Shown in pieces: positions 1 through 11,626 of a stretch of DNA of 64,000 nt; the first letter of the stretch is position 1; each line of letters begins with the position of its first letter. The notes beneath the pieces are model-generated. The model was not told the DNA's origin, searched no databases, and saw nothing but the letters and a program-made list of their open reading frames with translations. The position numbers and the translations under genes were made by a program. Source of the stretch: Cupriavidus oxalaticus (lineage in GTDB: Bacteria > Pseudomonadota > Gammaproteobacteria > Burkholderiales > Burkholderiaceae); the NCBI RefSeq assembly GCF_004768545.1, contig NZ_CP038635.1, positions 3,038,001 to 3,102,000 of the forward strand. Reading direction: 5' to 3'.

Positions 1-904
1 CCGGGAAGTACACCGTAGACAGGCGCTGGCGCGCGATCACGTCGAGCGCCTCGCCTCGGCGGATACCCAGCGCGGGCGCGGCGATATGGATGCCGATGCG
101 CAGCTTGCCATCGGGCAGCTTCGTCACCGACAGCGCATCGTCGATCTCCGTGGTGGTGACGTCGTCGATCGAGAACGCCTCGACCTCGGCCAGTGGCAGG
201 TCGGCGGGCGGCTCGGGCACGTCGGTATCGGGGAAGCCGGTGCCCTTCGGAAAGCACTCGGCGAGGAACTTGGCCTCGTGCAGCGCACGTGCGCTGGCGA
301 CGCCGCCGACGGCCACCATCAGCCGCATCGGCGTCATGCCGAGCGCGGTGCAGGCCGCGTCCATGGCCTTGTATTCCAGGCTGTTCTTGTCCGGCTTGAA
401 CAGCAGTTGCAGCACCTTGTTGCGGAACGATTCCGGCAGCGTCAGCGCCTTGAGCTGTTCTTCATATTCGGCCTGGACCAGCGCCTGCTGGCGCTTGCGC
501 TCGAGCGCGGCCAGCGCGGCCTTGAGCTGGTCCTCGGGCGCGCGCTGGTAGCGGCCACGCCCCTTGCGGCGGAAGTACACCGGGTTGCCGTGCAGCGCCA
601 TCGCAAGCGCCGCCTGCTGCACCGCGCCAGGCTCGGCGCCGTAATACTCGGCGGCCAGCTCGGCAAAGCCGAACTCGGCCTCGGGGGCGCATTCCCACAG
701 GAAGTCCAGGTCGATCTCGGCCACCATGTCGCCGGTCTGGCGGACCAGCTCGATCGCCGACGGCTGCGCAAACTGCAGCAGCACGTCGCGCGACTTGACC
801 TTGGTGCGCTTGCCGGCCGGCAGCTCCACCTGGTAAGCCTCGCCCTGCTGGTTCAGCACGGTGCCGGCGCGGATCTCGCCGCCTTCTTCGAACAGCAACT
901 GCAT
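1..904 (-). CDS. RNB-domain ribonuclease (RNase II/R type), 5' part only
   Basis: The gene reads leftwards from an ATG at 902-904 and runs off the left edge, leaving 301 codons of the N-terminal part. The product starts MQLLFEEGGEIRAG. After an N-terminal region without recognised motifs, the beginning of the RNB exonuclease domain appears near residue 250, with the acidic pattern SIDDVTTTEIDDALSV that positions catalytic magnesium in RNase II/R/VacB enzymes. Such proteins degrade RNA processively from the 3' end in the cytoplasm. The remaining RNB domain and any S1 domain lie outside the window, so RNase II versus RNase R cannot be decided. It stands alone: the next gene on the same strand ends about 250 bp upstream, with no T-run terminator between. 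Confidence 0.88.
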   Translation of the reverse strand, partial: MQLLFEEGGEIRAGTVLNQQGEAYQVELPAGKRTKVKSRDVLLQFAQPSAIELVRQTGDMVAEIDLDFLWECAPEAEFGFAELAAEYYGAEPGAVQQAALAMALHGNPVYFRRKGRGRYQRAPEDQLKAALAALERKRQQALVQAEYEEQLKALTLPESFRNKVLQLLFKPDKNSLEYKAMDAACTALGMTPMRLMVAVGGVASARALHEAKFLAECFPKGTGFPDTDVPEPPADLPLAEVEAFSIDDVTTTEIDDALSVTKLPDGKLRIGIHIAAPALGIRRGEALDVIARQRLSTVYFP

Positions 905-1151
905 CGATCGGTACTTTCAGAAATGCGCGGATCCGCTTCGGGGCGCCACGGAGCGGGCGCAGCGGTGGATCCTGTGGGAGAAATGGTGCAAACGGCCCCG
1001 GCCGGCGGCGCGCTGCACGCCGCGCCGTGGCCACGAGGGCCAGGCCGCAGACCCGGAATGATACCGCACCGGCGCTGCGGCCCCGGGCGTGCGCCCCGGG
1101 GCGGTGCGCGCCGCAGGACGCCGGGGACCGGGCCGGAAATAACCGGAAGGG

Positions 1152-2546
<1,395 letters not shown>

Positions 2547-2550
<4 letters not shown>

Positions 2551-3161
2551 GCCGCGCCCGCGCTTGCCGGCACCTTGCCGCCCGGGCCATAGCCGCAGAA
2601 AGCGAGCACTTCGTCGACGTAGTCGGCAAATTCGCTGATGCCGTGGTCGCTGCCCTCGATCACGCGGATATTCGCGCCGGGGCAGGCGGCCACCATTTCA
2701 CGGTAGTCCAGCACCTCGTCGCCGGTGGCGGCGAGGAGGTAGTAGCGCTCGGGGCGCGTGATGGCGTCCACCCGCAGGGCCAGCAGCTCCAGCAGGTGGC
2801 GGCGCTCGACCGTGACCGAGCCGCCGCCGTGCCACAGCGGCTGCTCCCCGAGGTATTGCTCCAGGTCGGTCCACGGATGGACCGCCGGGTTCAGCAGCAC
2901 GGTCTTGCAGCCGTGGCGCTCGCCGAGCCAGCGGGCATAGAAGCCGCCCAGCGACGAGCCCACGATGGCAACTTCCTGGTCGCCGCCGGCCTGGGCGGCG
3001 CGGATGGCGGCGTCGGCCTGGGCGATCGCCAGCGCCGGCGAGACATTGAGCTCCGGACAGGCGTAGTAGCGGCCCACGCCCCACTCGCGCATGCGCTCCT
3101 GCACCAGGCGCGCCTTGAACGACTGCGGTGAGGAGCGGAATCCGTGCAGGTACAGCAGCAT
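2547..3161 (-). CDS. YqiA/YcfP-family alpha/beta-hydrolase
   Basis: A 204-residue single-domain alpha/beta hydrolase. It begins [14 protein letters not shown], where the HGF loop forms the oxyanion hole. The nucleophile elbow GSSLGG puts Ser70 in the catalytic position; Asp148 (TGDEVLDY) and His173 (SDHG) complete a plausible triad. The family includes E. coli YqiA, an acyl-CoA thioesterase/esterase. It lies immediately downstream of mpl (17 bp gap) and overlaps ubiC by 4 bp, so mpl-yqiA-ubiC-fabG reads as one operon. The physiological substrate is unknown. Confidence 0.85.
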
Positions 3162-3177
3162 GGCAGCCCCCTGCGGC

Positions 3178-4593
3178 TCAGGCCGCCGCGGCCAGCGCGT
3201 CCAGCAGCTTCTGGTGCACGCCGCCGAAGCCGCCGTTGCTCATCACCAGCACGTGGTCGCCCGGCTGTGCCGCGGCGCACACGGCCTGCACCAGCGCGCC
3301 CAGGTCCTGGAATGCGCCAGCCTTGTCGCCCAGCGGCGCCAGCGACTCGGCCAGGTCCCAGCCCAGCGCGTCCTTGCCGGCCGGGGCGCCGTAGCCGAAC
3401 ACCAGGTCAGCCTGCTCCAGGCTTGCCGGCAGCTGGGCTTTCATCACGCCCAGCTTCATGGTGTTCGAGCGCGGCTCCAGCACCGCCAGGATGCGGGCAT
3501 TGCCGACACGCCGGCGCAGCCCTTCCAGCGTGGTCTGGATCGCGGTCGGATGGTGGGCGAAGTCGTCGTAGACGGTCACGCCGCCGACCTCGCCGCGCAC
3601 TTCCATGCGGCGCTTGACGTTGGCGAAGCGCGACAGCGAAGCGATCGCCTGCTCCGCCGGCACGCCCACGTGGCGCGCCGCGGCGATTGCCGCCAGCGCG
3701 TTCATGCGGTTATGCGTGCCCTGCAGGTCCCACACCACGGTGCCGACCACGGCGCCCTCGAACCAGACGTCGAAGGCATCCTTGCCCGGCTGTGCGGTGT
3801 GGGCGGTGTGGGCGGTGTGGGCGGTGTGGGCGGTGTGGGCGGCATCGCTCTCGCGCCAGTCGCCCACGCCGAACTGCTCGACCTCGCTCCAGCAGCCGCG
3901 CTCGAGCACGCGCGCCAGGCTTTCCTCGACGCCGTTGACGACCAGCCGGCCCTGGCCCGGTACGATGCGCACCAGGTGGTGGAACTGCGTCTCGATCGCC
4001 GCCAGATCCGGGAAGATGTCGGCGTGATCGTATTCCAGGTTGTTCAGGATCGCAGTGCGCGGGCGGTAATGCACGAACTTGCTGCGCTTGTCGAAGAACG
4101 CGGTGTCGTACTCGTCGGCCTCGATCACGAAGAAATCGGACTCGGTCACGCGCGCCGAGATGCCGAAGTTCTGCGGCACGCCGCCCACCAGGAAGCCCGG
4201 GTTGTAGCCGGCATCCTCCAGGATCCAGGCCAGCATCGACGTGGTGGTGGTCTTGCCGTGCGTGCCGGCCACCGCCAGCACCCACTTGCGCGCCAGCACG
4301 TGTTCGCCCAGCCATTGCGGGCCGGACACATAGGGCAGGTTGCGATCGAGGATGGCTTCCATCAGCGGATTGCCGCGCGAAACCACGTTGCCGATCACGA
4401 ACAGGTCAGGCTCCAGCGCCAGCTGGGCGGGGTCGAAGCCTTCGATCAGCTCGATGCCCTGCGCTTCCAGCTGGGTGCTCATCGGCGGATAGACATTGGC
4501 ATCGCAGCCGGTGACGCGATGGCCGGCCTGCTTGGCCAGCACCGCCAGGCCGCCCATGAAGGTGCCGCAGATGCCAAGGATATGAATATGCAT
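3178..4593 (-). CDS. mpl: UDP-N-acetylmuramate:L-Ala-gamma-D-Glu-meso-DAP ligase
   Basis: A 471-residue Mur-ligase homologue. The start at 4593 (MHIHILGICGTFMGG) begins directly with the N-terminal Rossmann motif; longer readings upstream add about 67 residues of low-quality sequence. The ATP-binding loop GTHGKTTTT is at residues 110-118, followed by the Mur-ligase pattern EADEYDTAFFDKRSKF. Mpl reattaches recovered murein tripeptide to UDP-MurNAc in the cytoplasm during cell-wall recycling. Unusually, residues of about 252-266 are five consecutive His-Thr-Ala units encoded by a perfect 9-bp tandem repeat between the central and C-terminal domains. It is the first gene of a four-gene run with yqiA, ubiC and fabG. 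Confidence 0.93.
   Translation of the reverse strand: MHIHILGICGTFMGGLAVLAKQAGHRVTGCDANVYPPMSTQLEAQGIELIEGFDPAQLALEPDLFVIGNVVSRGNPLMEAILDRNLPYVSGPQWLGEHVLARKWVLAVAGTHGKTTTTSMLAWILEDAGYNPGFLVGGVPQNFGISARVTESDFFVIEADEYDTAFFDKRSKFVHYRPRTAILNNLEYDHADIFPDLAAIETQFHHLVRIVPGQGRLVVNGVEESLARVLERGCWSEVEQFGVGDWRESDAAHTAHTAHTAHTAHTAQPGKDAFDVWFEGAVVGTVVWDLQGTHNRMNALAAIAAARHVGVPAEQAIASLSRFANVKRRMEVRGEVGGVTVYDDFAHHPTAIQTTLEGLRRRVGNARILAVLEPRSNTMKLGVMKAQLPASLEQADLVFGYGAPAGKDALGWDLAESLAPLGDKAGAFQDLGALVQAVCAAAQPGDHVLVMSNGGFGGVHQKLLDALAAAA
3795..3839 (+). repeat. five perfect 9-bp tandem repeats inside mpl
   Basis: The unit CGGTGTGGG occurs five times head to tail, with a partial sixth. The unit length is a multiple of three, so copy-number changes keep the mpl frame. 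It encodes (HTA)5 on the minus strand. Confidence 0.95.
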
Positions 4594-4793
4594 GGGTTCC
4601 CGGGAAGACATGAAGCCCGCAGGCTTGGGGACTCGGCACCCGGCGCTCGCGCGGCGGCAGCGTGGCCGCATGGTGATGGCAGGCCGGGCAGGAAGCCACT
4701 GATTGTACCCGAGCGCCGGCGGCCTTCGCTGCACCGCGGCACCGGCGGCCACGTGCGTGCGGCGCCCCGCGTGCGCTCCGGTATCATGGGGCA

Positions 4794-5483
4794 ATGAGCC
4801 GACGTACCCCGCCCGACCCCACCCGCCTGCGCGAGGAAATCGCCCAGGCCGCCGCCCGCATGATCGCCGAGGACGGCGCCGACTACGCCACCGCCAAGCG
4901 CAAGGCCGCGCGCCAGGTGCTGGGCGAGCAGCGCGTGCCCGGCGAATGGCTGCCCGACAACGACCAGGTCGAGGCCGAAGTGCGCGCCTACCAGGCGCTG
5001 TTCCATGGCGACACCCAGCCGCGCGTGCTGGCCCTGCTGCGCCGCGTGGCCGTGCTGGCCATGGAGGACCTCGCGCCGTTCCGGCCCTACCTGGTGGGCG
5101 CCGTGCTGAACGGCACCGCCACCGAGCACTCGGATATCTACCTGCAGTGCTTCTGCGACAGCGCCAAGGACGCCACGCTGCACCTGCTGAACGCCGGGGT
5201 CGACTTCGAAACCAGCGAAAGCCGTCACTTCGGCGGCCGCGGCGATGTCGAGACCCTCAGCTTCCTGTGGAAGGGCCAGTGGCCCGACCGCCGCGCGGCC
5301 CGCCAGCTGGCCGGCGAGGTGCGCGCGGAACTGGGTGCGCCGGTCGGCATCCATATTGCGCTGTATGATGCCGTCGACGAACGCGGCGCCGTGCGCGCCG
5401 ACGCCTCCGGGCGGCTCACCCGCGCGGACCTGCAGGCCGTACGCGCGCTGATCGGCGAAGATGCCGGCACCGGGCCGTCCTGA
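4794..5483 (+). CDS. conserved hypothetical protein
   Basis: A 229-residue protein with good codon bias, starting at the ATG in GCAATGAGCC. The N-terminal third is helical (residues 10-60, rich in Arg/Ala/Glu). The central part contains GTATEHSDIYLQCFCDSAKDATLHLLN-like text, which loosely resembles the beta-strand-plus-acidic pattern of nucleotidyltransferase-fold proteins, but I cannot identify catalytic residues with confidence. It is divergent from mpl, with about 200 bp between the two starts, and 40 bp upstream of tlpA, with which it is probably co-transcribed. No function is assigned. Confidence 0.75.
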   Translation: MSRRTPPDPTRLREEIAQAAARMIAEDGADYATAKRKAARQVLGEQRVPGEWLPDNDQVEAEVRAYQALFHGDTQPRVLALLRRVAVLAMEDLAPFRPYLVGAVLNGTATEHSDIYLQCFCDSAKDATLHLLNAGVDFETSESRHFGGRGDVETLSFLWKGQWPDRRAARQLAGEVRAELGAPVGIHIALYDAVDERGAVRADASGRLTRADLQAVRALIGEDAGTGPS

Positions 5484-5523
5484 ATCACGGCCCGCGCCCG
5501 CCCCGCTCACGCTACCTAATCCA

Positions 5524-6072
5524 ATGACTGATACCGTCTCCTCGACCGTCCGCCGCTCCCGCCTCTGGCTGTGGATCGCAGTTGCCGTGGCGGCATGCGC
5601 CGCCGGCGCGATTGCCGGCCATTTCGTGTTCTCGCCCAAGCCGGCCAGCGACCAGGCCGTCGAGGCGTTCTTCCAGACGCGGCTGCCGGACCCCGCGGGC
5701 ACCGAGCTTGACCTGGGCACGCTGCGGGGCAAGACACTGGTGGTGAACTTCTGGGCGCCGTGGTGCGGCCCCTGCGTCGAAGAAATGCCCGAGCTGACCG
5801 CGCTGCACGAGGAATACAAGAACCGGCAAGTCGAGTTTGTCGGCATCGGCATCGATTCAGCCAGTAATATCCAGCAGTTCACCAGGAAGGTACCGGTCGC
5901 CTATCCGCTCGCGGTGGCAGGCTTCGCCGGCACCGAGCTGTCGCGCAATTTCGGCAACAGCGCCGGCGGCTTGCCCTATACCGTGGTCATCAACCCCGAC
6001 GGCAGCGTCAAGTACCGCAAGATGGGCCGCGTCACCGCGGAAGAGCTGCGCGCGGTGCTGCCTCGCACCTGA
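5524..6072 (+). CDS. tlpA: TlpA-like membrane-anchored thiol:disulfide oxidoreductase
   Basis: A 182-residue protein with one N-terminal membrane helix (about residues 14-33) and a periplasmic thioredoxin fold. The active site WAPWCGPC places the redox cysteines at 81 and 84, and the cis-proline region is GGLPYTVV. TlpA/ResA-type proteins reduce disulfides outside the cytoplasm, typically during cytochrome c or cytochrome oxidase assembly. The start at 5524 is chosen because the membrane segment follows closely; an upstream ATG at 5461 lies inside the preceding gene. The neighbour downstream is aroQ, about 195 bp away, as in related genomes. Confidence 0.88.
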   Translation: MTDTVSSTVRRSRLWLWIAVAVAACAAGAIAGHFVFSPKPASDQAVEAFFQTRLPDPAGTELDLGTLRGKTLVVNFWAPWCGPCVEEMPELTALHEEYKNRQVEFVGIGIDSASNIQQFTRKVPVAYPLAVAGFAGTELSRNFGNSAGGLPYTVVINPDGSVKYRKMGRVTAEELRAVLPRT

Positions 6073-6267
6073 GTAAGTTCTTTCGGTATCTCCGGTCAAT
6101 TTCGGATTTCTCGCGCGATTTGTTCCGTTTCCGTATGTGAGGCCCGAGAAAGTGCCGAAAGCGCCGCCGTATCGTCCCGATGCCGCCGCGCCTTGTATCC
6201 CGCGCTAGACAAATCCCTCTAAGCTACGGTAATCTCCGCGCAATTTCGTTGATCTGGTCGAGCCGCC

Positions 6268-6765
6268 GTGACTGCAACCCGCTCCATCCGTCGCTCAGCC
6301 CGCTACCGCAAGGTGCTGGTCCTGCATGGGCCTAACCTGAACCTGCTGGGAACGCGCGAACCGGAGACCTACGGGCACACCACCCTGGCCGATATCGACG
6401 CAGCGCTGGCCGACCATGCATCCAAGGCCGGTATTTCCCTGGCTTCGTTCCAGTCCAACCATGAGGGGGCACTGGTCGATCGCATCCACGCCGCGCGCGA
6501 GGAAGGCGTCGATTTCATCATCATCAACCCGGCGGCCTACACGCACACCAGCGTGGCCCTGCGCGATGCGCTGGCCGGCGTGGCCATCCCGTTTGTGGAG
6601 GTCCACCTGTCCAACGTGCACCGCCGCGAGAGCTTCCGTCACCACTCCTATTTCTCCGATATCGCTGTCGGAGTGATCTGTGGGCTGGGCTGGCAGGGAT
6701 ACCTGCTGGCACTCGACTATGCGCTCGCCCAGGAACAGCCGCCGCCAGGAAGCCCGGGGCGCTGA
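6268..6765 (+). CDS. aroQ: type II 3-dehydroquinate dehydratase
   Basis: A 165-residue protein starting with GTG. The conserved block [21 protein letters not shown] carries the catalytic tyrosine (Tyr35) and lid arginine; [14 protein letters not shown] and EVHLSN follow, the last holding the general-acid His113. The enzyme dehydrates 3-dehydroquinate to 3-dehydroshikimate in the shikimate pathway and forms a dodecamer in the cytosol. The first 14 residues extend beyond the usual family start; no ATG lies between the GTG and the conserved block, so the GTG is retained. The gene precedes accB, an order common in Burkholderiaceae. Confidence 0.92.
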   Translation: MTATRSIRRSARYRKVLVLHGPNLNLLGTREPETYGHTTLADIDAALADHASKAGISLASFQSNHEGALVDRIHAAREEGVDFIIINPAAYTHTSVALRDALAGVAIPFVEVHLSNVHRRESFRHHSYFSDIAVGVICGLGWQGYLLALDYALAQEQPPPGSPGR

Positions 6766-6924
6766 CCCCTGCCAGAATTTTTTTGACGAACCTGCGCGCG
6801 CCGCCCGGCGGACCGCGCCCGTTGCACGTGCTGCGGCACGGCGCGGCGGGCGCGGCTCCGTGGTGGGCGCCAAACGATTTCTTCCGCCGCAGCCCAGCGG
6901 GGCCGCGGCCGGACAACCTGATTC

Positions 6925-6930
6925 AGGAGG
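6925..6930 (+). promoter_or_regulatory. strong Shine-Dalgarno site of accB
   Basis: A perfect AGGAGG lies 8 bp before the ATG at 6939. It fixes the accB start against an upstream in-frame ATG at 6783 that would add 52 poorly conserved residues. Confidence 0.8.
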
Positions 6931-6938
6931 ATAAGAAG

Positions 6939-7400
6939 ATGGACCTGCGCAAGCTGAAGACGCTCATCGACCTGGTGGCCGAATCCGGCATCTCCGAGCT
7001 GGAAGTCACCGAAGGCGACGGCAAGGTACGCATCGTCAAGCAACCGCCGCAAATCGTCGCCGCGCCGATGGCCATGCCGCAGCTGCAGGCACTGCCGGCC
7101 GCATCGGCCGCTGCCCCGGTCGGCACCGCCGCCCCGGCCGCCGAGCCGGTTGCGCAACTGCCCGCCGGCCACATCGTGACCTCGCCGATGGTGGGCACGT
7201 TCTACCGCGCGCCGTCGCCGGGCGCCGCACCGTTCGTCAATGTCGGCGATTCGGTCAAGGAAGGCCAGACCGTCTGCATCATCGAAGCCATGAAGCTGCT
7301 CAACGAAATCGAGTGCGACAAGGCCGGCGTCATCAAGGAAATCCTGGTCGAGAACGGCCAGGCCGTGGAATACGGCCAGCCGCTGTTCGTCATCGGCTGA
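6939..7400 (+). CDS. accB: biotin carboxyl carrier protein of acetyl-CoA carboxylase
   Basis: A 153-residue protein with the usual two-part layout. A short N-terminal domain ([21 protein letters not shown]) is followed by an Ala/Pro-rich flexible linker (about residues 36-75) and a C-terminal biotinyl domain. The biotin attachment site EAMKL puts biotin on Lys119, and the thumb-containing segment [13 protein letters not shown] precedes it. AccB shuttles carboxylate between AccC and the carboxyltransferase for malonyl-CoA synthesis. accC follows after about 255 bp without a gene. Confidence 0.95.
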   Translation: MDLRKLKTLIDLVAESGISELEVTEGDGKVRIVKQPPQIVAAPMAMPQLQALPAASAAAPVGTAAPAAEPVAQLPAGHIVTSPMVGTFYRAPSPGAAPFVNVGDSVKEGQTVCIIEAMKLLNEIECDKAGVIKEILVENGQAVEYGQPLFVIG

Positions 7401-7655
7401 GCCTGAAAGGCATGCCGCGCCCAGCGCTGCCGACGACCGCCCTTGCGGCGGCAGGCACAGCACCGGCGCGGCCCTCTATGGCGTTTCAGGACGCCAGGGA
7501 CGTTGTGGGCATCGCGACCCGTTCCGTGCAGTTCCATGCAGTTCCGCGCGTTAGTGCGGCCCGGCGTGCGGCCCGGCGGCCAGCCTGACGGCCGCGCGCC
7601 CGACGTGCCATGGCGGCACGCAGCGGGACCGCTCCCGTTCTCGCAGAGAGAGACC

Positions 7656-9008
7656 ATGTTTGAAAAAATTCTGATCGCGAACCGCGGCGAAATCGCACTT
7701 CGCATCCAGCGCGCCTGCCGCGAACTGGGCATCAAGACGGTGGTGGTGTATTCCGAGGCCGACAAGGAGGCCAAGTACGTGCGCCTGGCCGACGAAGCCG
7801 TCTGCATCGGCCCGGCCCCGTCGCCGCAGTCGTACCTGAACATGCCGGCCATCATCTCGGCCGCCGAAGTGACCGATGCGCAGGCCATCCACCCGGGCTA
7901 CGGCTTTCTGTCGGAGAACGCCGACTTCGCCGAGCGCGTGGAGAAATCCGGCTTCGTCTTCATCGGCCCGACCGCCGACAGCATCCGCCTGATGGGCGAC
8001 AAGGTCTCGGCCAAGCAGGCCATGATCAAGGCCGGCGTGCCGTGCGTGCCGGGCTCTGACGGCGCCCTGCCCGACGACCCCAAGGAAATCCTGGCGACCG
8101 CGCGCCGCGTAGGCTACCCGGTAATCATCAAGGCCGCCGGCGGCGGCGGTGGCCGCGGCATGCGCGTGGTGCACACCGAAGCGGCGCTGATCAACGCCGT
8201 CAACATGACGCGTGAGGAAGCCGGCCGCGCCTTCGGCAATCCCGAGGTCTACATGGAGAAGTTCCTGGAGAATCCGCGCCATGTGGAGATCCAGATCCTG
8301 GCCGACCAGCACAAGCAGGCGATCTGGCTGGGCGAGCGCGACTGCTCGATGCAGCGCCGCCACCAGAAGGTGATCGAAGAAGCGCCGGCGCCGCATATCC
8401 CGCGCCGCCTGATCGAGCGCATCGGCGACCGTTGCGCCGAGGCCTGCAAGAAGATGGGATACCGCGGCGCCGGCACTTTCGAGTTCCTGTACGAAAACAA
8501 CGAGTTCTACTTCATCGAGATGAACACGCGTGTGCAGGTGGAGCACCCGGTCACCGAGATGATCACCGGCATCGACATCGTGCAGGAACAGATCCGCATC
8601 GCCTTCGGCGAGAAGCTGCGTTTCCGCCAGAAGGACGTGCAATTCCGCGGCCACGCGATCGAATGCCGCGTGAATGCCGAGGACCCGTTCAAGTTCATCC
8701 CGTCGCCCGGCCGCATCACCGCCTGGCACATGCCGGGGGGCCCTGGTGTACGCGTGGACTCGCACGCGTATGATGGCTACTTCGTGCCGCCCAACTACGA
8801 TTCGATGATCGGCAAGATCATCACATACGGCGCCACGCGCGAGCAGGCCATCGCCCGCATGCGCATCGCGCTGTCCGAAATGGTTGTGGACGGCATCCAG
8901 ACCAACGTGCCGCTGCACCGCGAGCTCATGATGGACGCCAACTTCGTCGAAGGCGGCACCAGCATCCACTATCTCGAGCATCGCCTGGCGGAGCGCGCGA
9001 AGGCCTGA
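7656..9008 (+). CDS. accC: biotin carboxylase subunit of acetyl-CoA carboxylase
   Basis: A 450-residue ATP-grasp enzyme. It begins [17 protein letters not shown], the standard AccC start, preceded by [23 protein letters not shown], the glycine-rich ATP loop ([11 protein letters not shown]), the [14 protein letters not shown] active-site segment and the [13 protein letters not shown]-terminal domain marker are all present. It carboxylates biotin on AccB using ATP and bicarbonate. The length matches the family. Longer in-frame starts upstream fall in intergenic sequence without family similarity and are rejected. Confidence 0.96.
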   Translation: MFEKILIANRGEIALRIQRACRELGIKTVVVYSEADKEAKYVRLADEAVCIGPAPSPQSYLNMPAIISAAEVTDAQAIHPGYGFLSENADFAERVEKSGFVFIGPTADSIRLMGDKVSAKQAMIKAGVPCVPGSDGALPDDPKEILATARRVGYPVIIKAAGGGGGRGMRVVHTEAALINAVNMTREEAGRAFGNPEVYMEKFLENPRHVEIQILADQHKQAIWLGERDCSMQRRHQKVIEEAPAPHIPRRLIERIGDRCAEACKKMGYRGAGTFEFLYENNEFYFIEMNTRVQVEHPVTEMITGIDIVQEQIRIAFGEKLRFRQKDVQFRGHAIECRVNAEDPFKFIPSPGRITAWHMPGGPGVRVDSHAYDGYFVPPNYDSMIGKIITYGATREQAIARMRIALSEMVVDGIQTNVPLHRELMMDANFVEGGTSIHYLEHRLAERAKA

Positions 9009-9049
9009 CGCGACTTACCCGCAACCCCAAGCAGCAAGCAAGGAAGCCC

Positions 9050-9943
9050 GTGGCATTTCAGGAATGTGTGATCGAAGTGGCGCAGGACCAGGCCGAAGCC
9101 TGGTCCGAGGCCCTGTTCGACCTCGGTGCGCTGTCGGTCTCGGTGGAAGACGCCGATGCCGATACGCCCGATGAGCAACCGCTTTTCGGCGAGCCCGGGC
9201 TCGAACCCAAGCAACTCGCGTGGAACCGGTCGCGCGTGGTGGCGCTGTTCGGCGACGATGCCGATCCCGCCGTGGTGGTGGCCGCTGCCGCCAACCAGCT
9301 TGGCATCGATCCGGTGCCGGCATACGAACTGCGCGCGGTGGAAGACCAGGACTGGGTGCGCCTGACGCAATCGCAGTTCGAACCGATCCGCATCGGCGAG
9401 CGCATCTGGGTGGTGCCGTCGTGGCACGACGCCCCCGAGCCCGATGCGGTGGTGCTGGAGCTGGACCCCGGCCTGGCCTTCGGCACCGGCAGCCATCCGA
9501 CCACGCGGCTGTGCATGCAGTGGCTGGAGCAACATGTGGTGCCGGGCGAGACCGTGCTCGACTATGGCTGCGGCTCCGGCATCCTGGCGATCGTCGCGCG
9601 CAAGCTCGGCGCGGGCGCTACCGTTGGCATCGACATCGATCCCAACGCCGTGGAAGCGTCGCGCTACAACGCCGAGCGCAACCAGGTCGAGGCGTCGTTC
9701 GCGCTGCCCGAGTCGGTGTCGGAGGCCACCTATGACCTGGTGGTCGCCAATATCCTGTCGAACCCGCTCAAGCTGATGGCCGCCATGCTCAGCGCCCGCG
9801 TGCGCCCCGGCGGCCGGCTGGTGCTGTCGGGCGTGCTGGAGCGCCAGGCGGATGAAGTTGCCGCCGCCTATGCACCGTGGCTGCCGCTGACGGTATGGCG
9901 CGCCGAGGAAGGCTGGGTGTGCCTGCACGGCACCCGTCCCTGA
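9050..9943 (+). CDS. prmA: ribosomal protein L11 methyltransferase
   Basis: A 297-residue protein starting with GTG behind AAGGAAG. The N-terminal substrate-binding half begins AFQECVIEV; a linker and a class I SAM-dependent methyltransferase fold follow. [30 protein letters not shown] is the PrmA signature region, and [12 protein letters not shown] is the SAM-binding motif. [10 protein letters not shown] matches the motif IV N-P pattern. PrmA trimethylates lysines and the N terminus of L11. It follows accC by 41 bp, as in many proteobacteria. Confidence 0.95.
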   Translation: MAFQECVIEVAQDQAEAWSEALFDLGALSVSVEDADADTPDEQPLFGEPGLEPKQLAWNRSRVVALFGDDADPAVVVAAAANQLGIDPVPAYELRAVEDQDWVRLTQSQFEPIRIGERIWVVPSWHDAPEPDAVVLELDPGLAFGTGSHPTTRLCMQWLEQHVVPGETVLDYGCGSGILAIVARKLGAGATVGIDIDPNAVEASRYNAERNQVEASFALPESVSEATYDLVVANILSNPLKLMAAMLSARVRPGGRLVLSGVLERQADEVAAAYAPWLPLTVWRAEEGWVCLHGTRP

Positions 9944-9952
9944 CCAGTCCAG

Positions 9953-11626
9953 ATGGCCGCCGTCAAGCTCGTCACGCGCTGCCCGGCCTGCCGCACCGCC
10001 TTCCGGCTGGTCGCCGACCAGTTGCGCCTGCGCCAGGGGCTGGTGCGTTGCGGCCACTGCGAAACGGTGTTCGATGCGCGCGAGCACCTGATCGAAATCC
10101 CCGTGCCGGCAGGCAGTGCCACGCCGCCGGCGTCCGCCGTACCGGCAACGACCACGCCGACCGCGGCCACGCCCGCACCGGCAGCTGAAGCTGCGCGCCC
10201 CGGCGAGTCTGCCCCGGCATCGCAGCCAGCCCCTGCCCCCTTCACGCCCTTCACGCCCACCACCGATCCCGGCTATGACGTGCCGGCGCTGGACGCGCCT
10301 ACCATGCTCATGACCTCGCCCGCGGACCTCGACGTCGCGGCACCGCCCCACGCGGACGTGCATGAGGACGAGATCGAACGGGCGCTGCGCGAGGCCAACG
10401 ATGCCGTCGCCCAGCGCGACGCGCGCGATGCGGAGCGGCAGGCGGACGTCGAGCCCGTGCCGCAGCAGACGCCTGCCACGGAGACCGCGCGGGAAGCGGA
10501 ACCCATGGCGGAGTCGGAACCGGAGCCAGAGGCAAAACCAGGACCGGAACCCGAAGCGCAGCCTGAACCAGAGCGCAAAGCCACGCACGACGCAGAGGCC
10601 ACGGCGACGCACGCGGCGCCTCAGCCGGCCGAACCCGAAGTTGCAGCGCCGGCATGGCCCGCACTGAACCACAACGCACTCGATCATCCTGCGCTTGAAG
10701 AGCCGGCACGGATCGGCAAGGCCGGGGAGCCCGAAGCAGAAGCGCGAGGGAAAGCGGAAGCGCCGGCGCCCCAGCCGGACGCTGTGCCCGCACCCGCGGC
10801 AATCCCGAGTGCCAGCGAATTCCTGCGCGCGGCGTCGGCGGATATCGGCCCGCCACCGGCGATCCATCCGGCGCCGGCAGACACGCCCGAGTCCGCCGCC
10901 GAGCCGTCCGAGAGCAAGGCTGCCGAGCGCACCGACACCAGCGATACGCGCTACGGCCGCGACGCCGGGCCCGCGCCCGACACTGGCGCGCCCGCCAGCA
11001 TCACTGGCGAAGCCGTCGCACGCGAGCAGACCACGCGCCGCTGGACCCGCGCCGAAGCCCCGGCCGGCCCGGTCTTCGCTCCCGACTTCCTGCGCCACGC
11101 CCGCGAACGCGAGCGCGAGCGTGCCCCCGCGCGCAGCCGCGCGCCGGCGCCGCGCACGCTCTGGTACGCCGCGGCAGCGGTGCTCGCCCTGGGCGCGACG
11201 GTGCAGGCCGTGTATCTCGCGCGCAGCCCGCTGGCCGGACAGTTCCCGATGCTGCGCCCGGCACTGGAAGCCGCATGCGCCCCGTTCGGCTGCGACGTGC
11301 CGCCGTGGCGCGACATCGACGCACTGCGCATCGAGAGTTCGCAGCTGCAGCGCCTGGACGAAGGCGGCGATGCCTACATGCTCGCCGTCACGCTGCGCAA
11401 CCTCGGCCGCGCCACCACCGCGCTGCCAGCGATCGAGCTGGTAATGACCGACCTGCAGGACCAGCTGCTGCTGAGGCGTGTGCTGCAACCGGCGGATTAC
11501 CTGGACCCTTCGCAAAAGGCCTTCGCGACAGAGGGGCTTCGCGCCGGCATGGAGCTGCCGGTTCGGGTACGATTCCGGACGCAGCAGGCGCCATCCAACT
11601 ACCGCGTGCTGATTTTTTATCCCTGA
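9953..11626 (+). CDS. zinc-ribbon / DUF3426 membrane protein
   Basis: A 557-residue protein of the MJ0042-type zinc-finger family. An N-terminal zinc ribbon has Cys10, Cys13, Cys33 and Cys36 (CPAC, CGHC). A very long low-complexity stretch rich in Pro, Ala and Glu (about residues 55-390) comes next. A single membrane helix (about residues 403-424) precedes a C-terminal DUF3426 domain that should lie outside the cytoplasm. The arrangement suggests a one-pass sensor or scaffold with a metal-binding cytoplasmic head. It starts 9 bp after prmA and is likely co-transcribed with it. The molecular role of the family is not established. Confidence 0.85.
   Translation: MAAVKLVTRCPACRTAFRLVADQLRLRQGLVRCGHCETVFDAREHLIEIPVPAGSATPPASAVPATTTPTAATPAPAAEAARPGESAPASQPAPAPFTPFTPTTDPGYDVPALDAPTMLMTSPADLDVAAPPHADVHEDEIERALREANDAVAQRDARDAERQADVEPVPQQTPATETAREAEPMAESEPEPEAKPGPEPEAQPEPERKATHDAEATATHAAPQPAEPEVAAPAWPALNHNALDHPALEEPARIGKAGEPEAEARGKAEAPAPQPDAVPAPAAIPSASEFLRAASADIGPPPAIHPAPADTPESAAEPSESKAAERTDTSDTRYGRDAGPAPDTGAPASITGEAVAREQTTRRWTRAEAPAGPVFAPDFLRHARERERERAPARSRAPAPRTLWYAAAAVLALGATVQAVYLARSPLAGQFPMLRPALEAACAPFGCDVPPWRDIDALRIESSQLQRLDEGGDAYMLAVTLRNLGRATTALPAIELVMTDLQDQLLLRRVLQPADYLDPSQKAFATEGLRAGMELPVRVRFRTQQAPSNYRVLIFYP

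Noticed and set aside
1078..1108. A CCCCGGG/CCCGGGG hairpin downstream of fabG as a terminator
   Set aside because: The stem is plausible but there is no T-run and the surrounding DNA is so GC-rich that similar stems are expected by chance.
3795..3839. The tandem repeats as a CRISPR array
   Set aside because: Units are 9 bp, contiguous without spacers, and in frame inside mpl.
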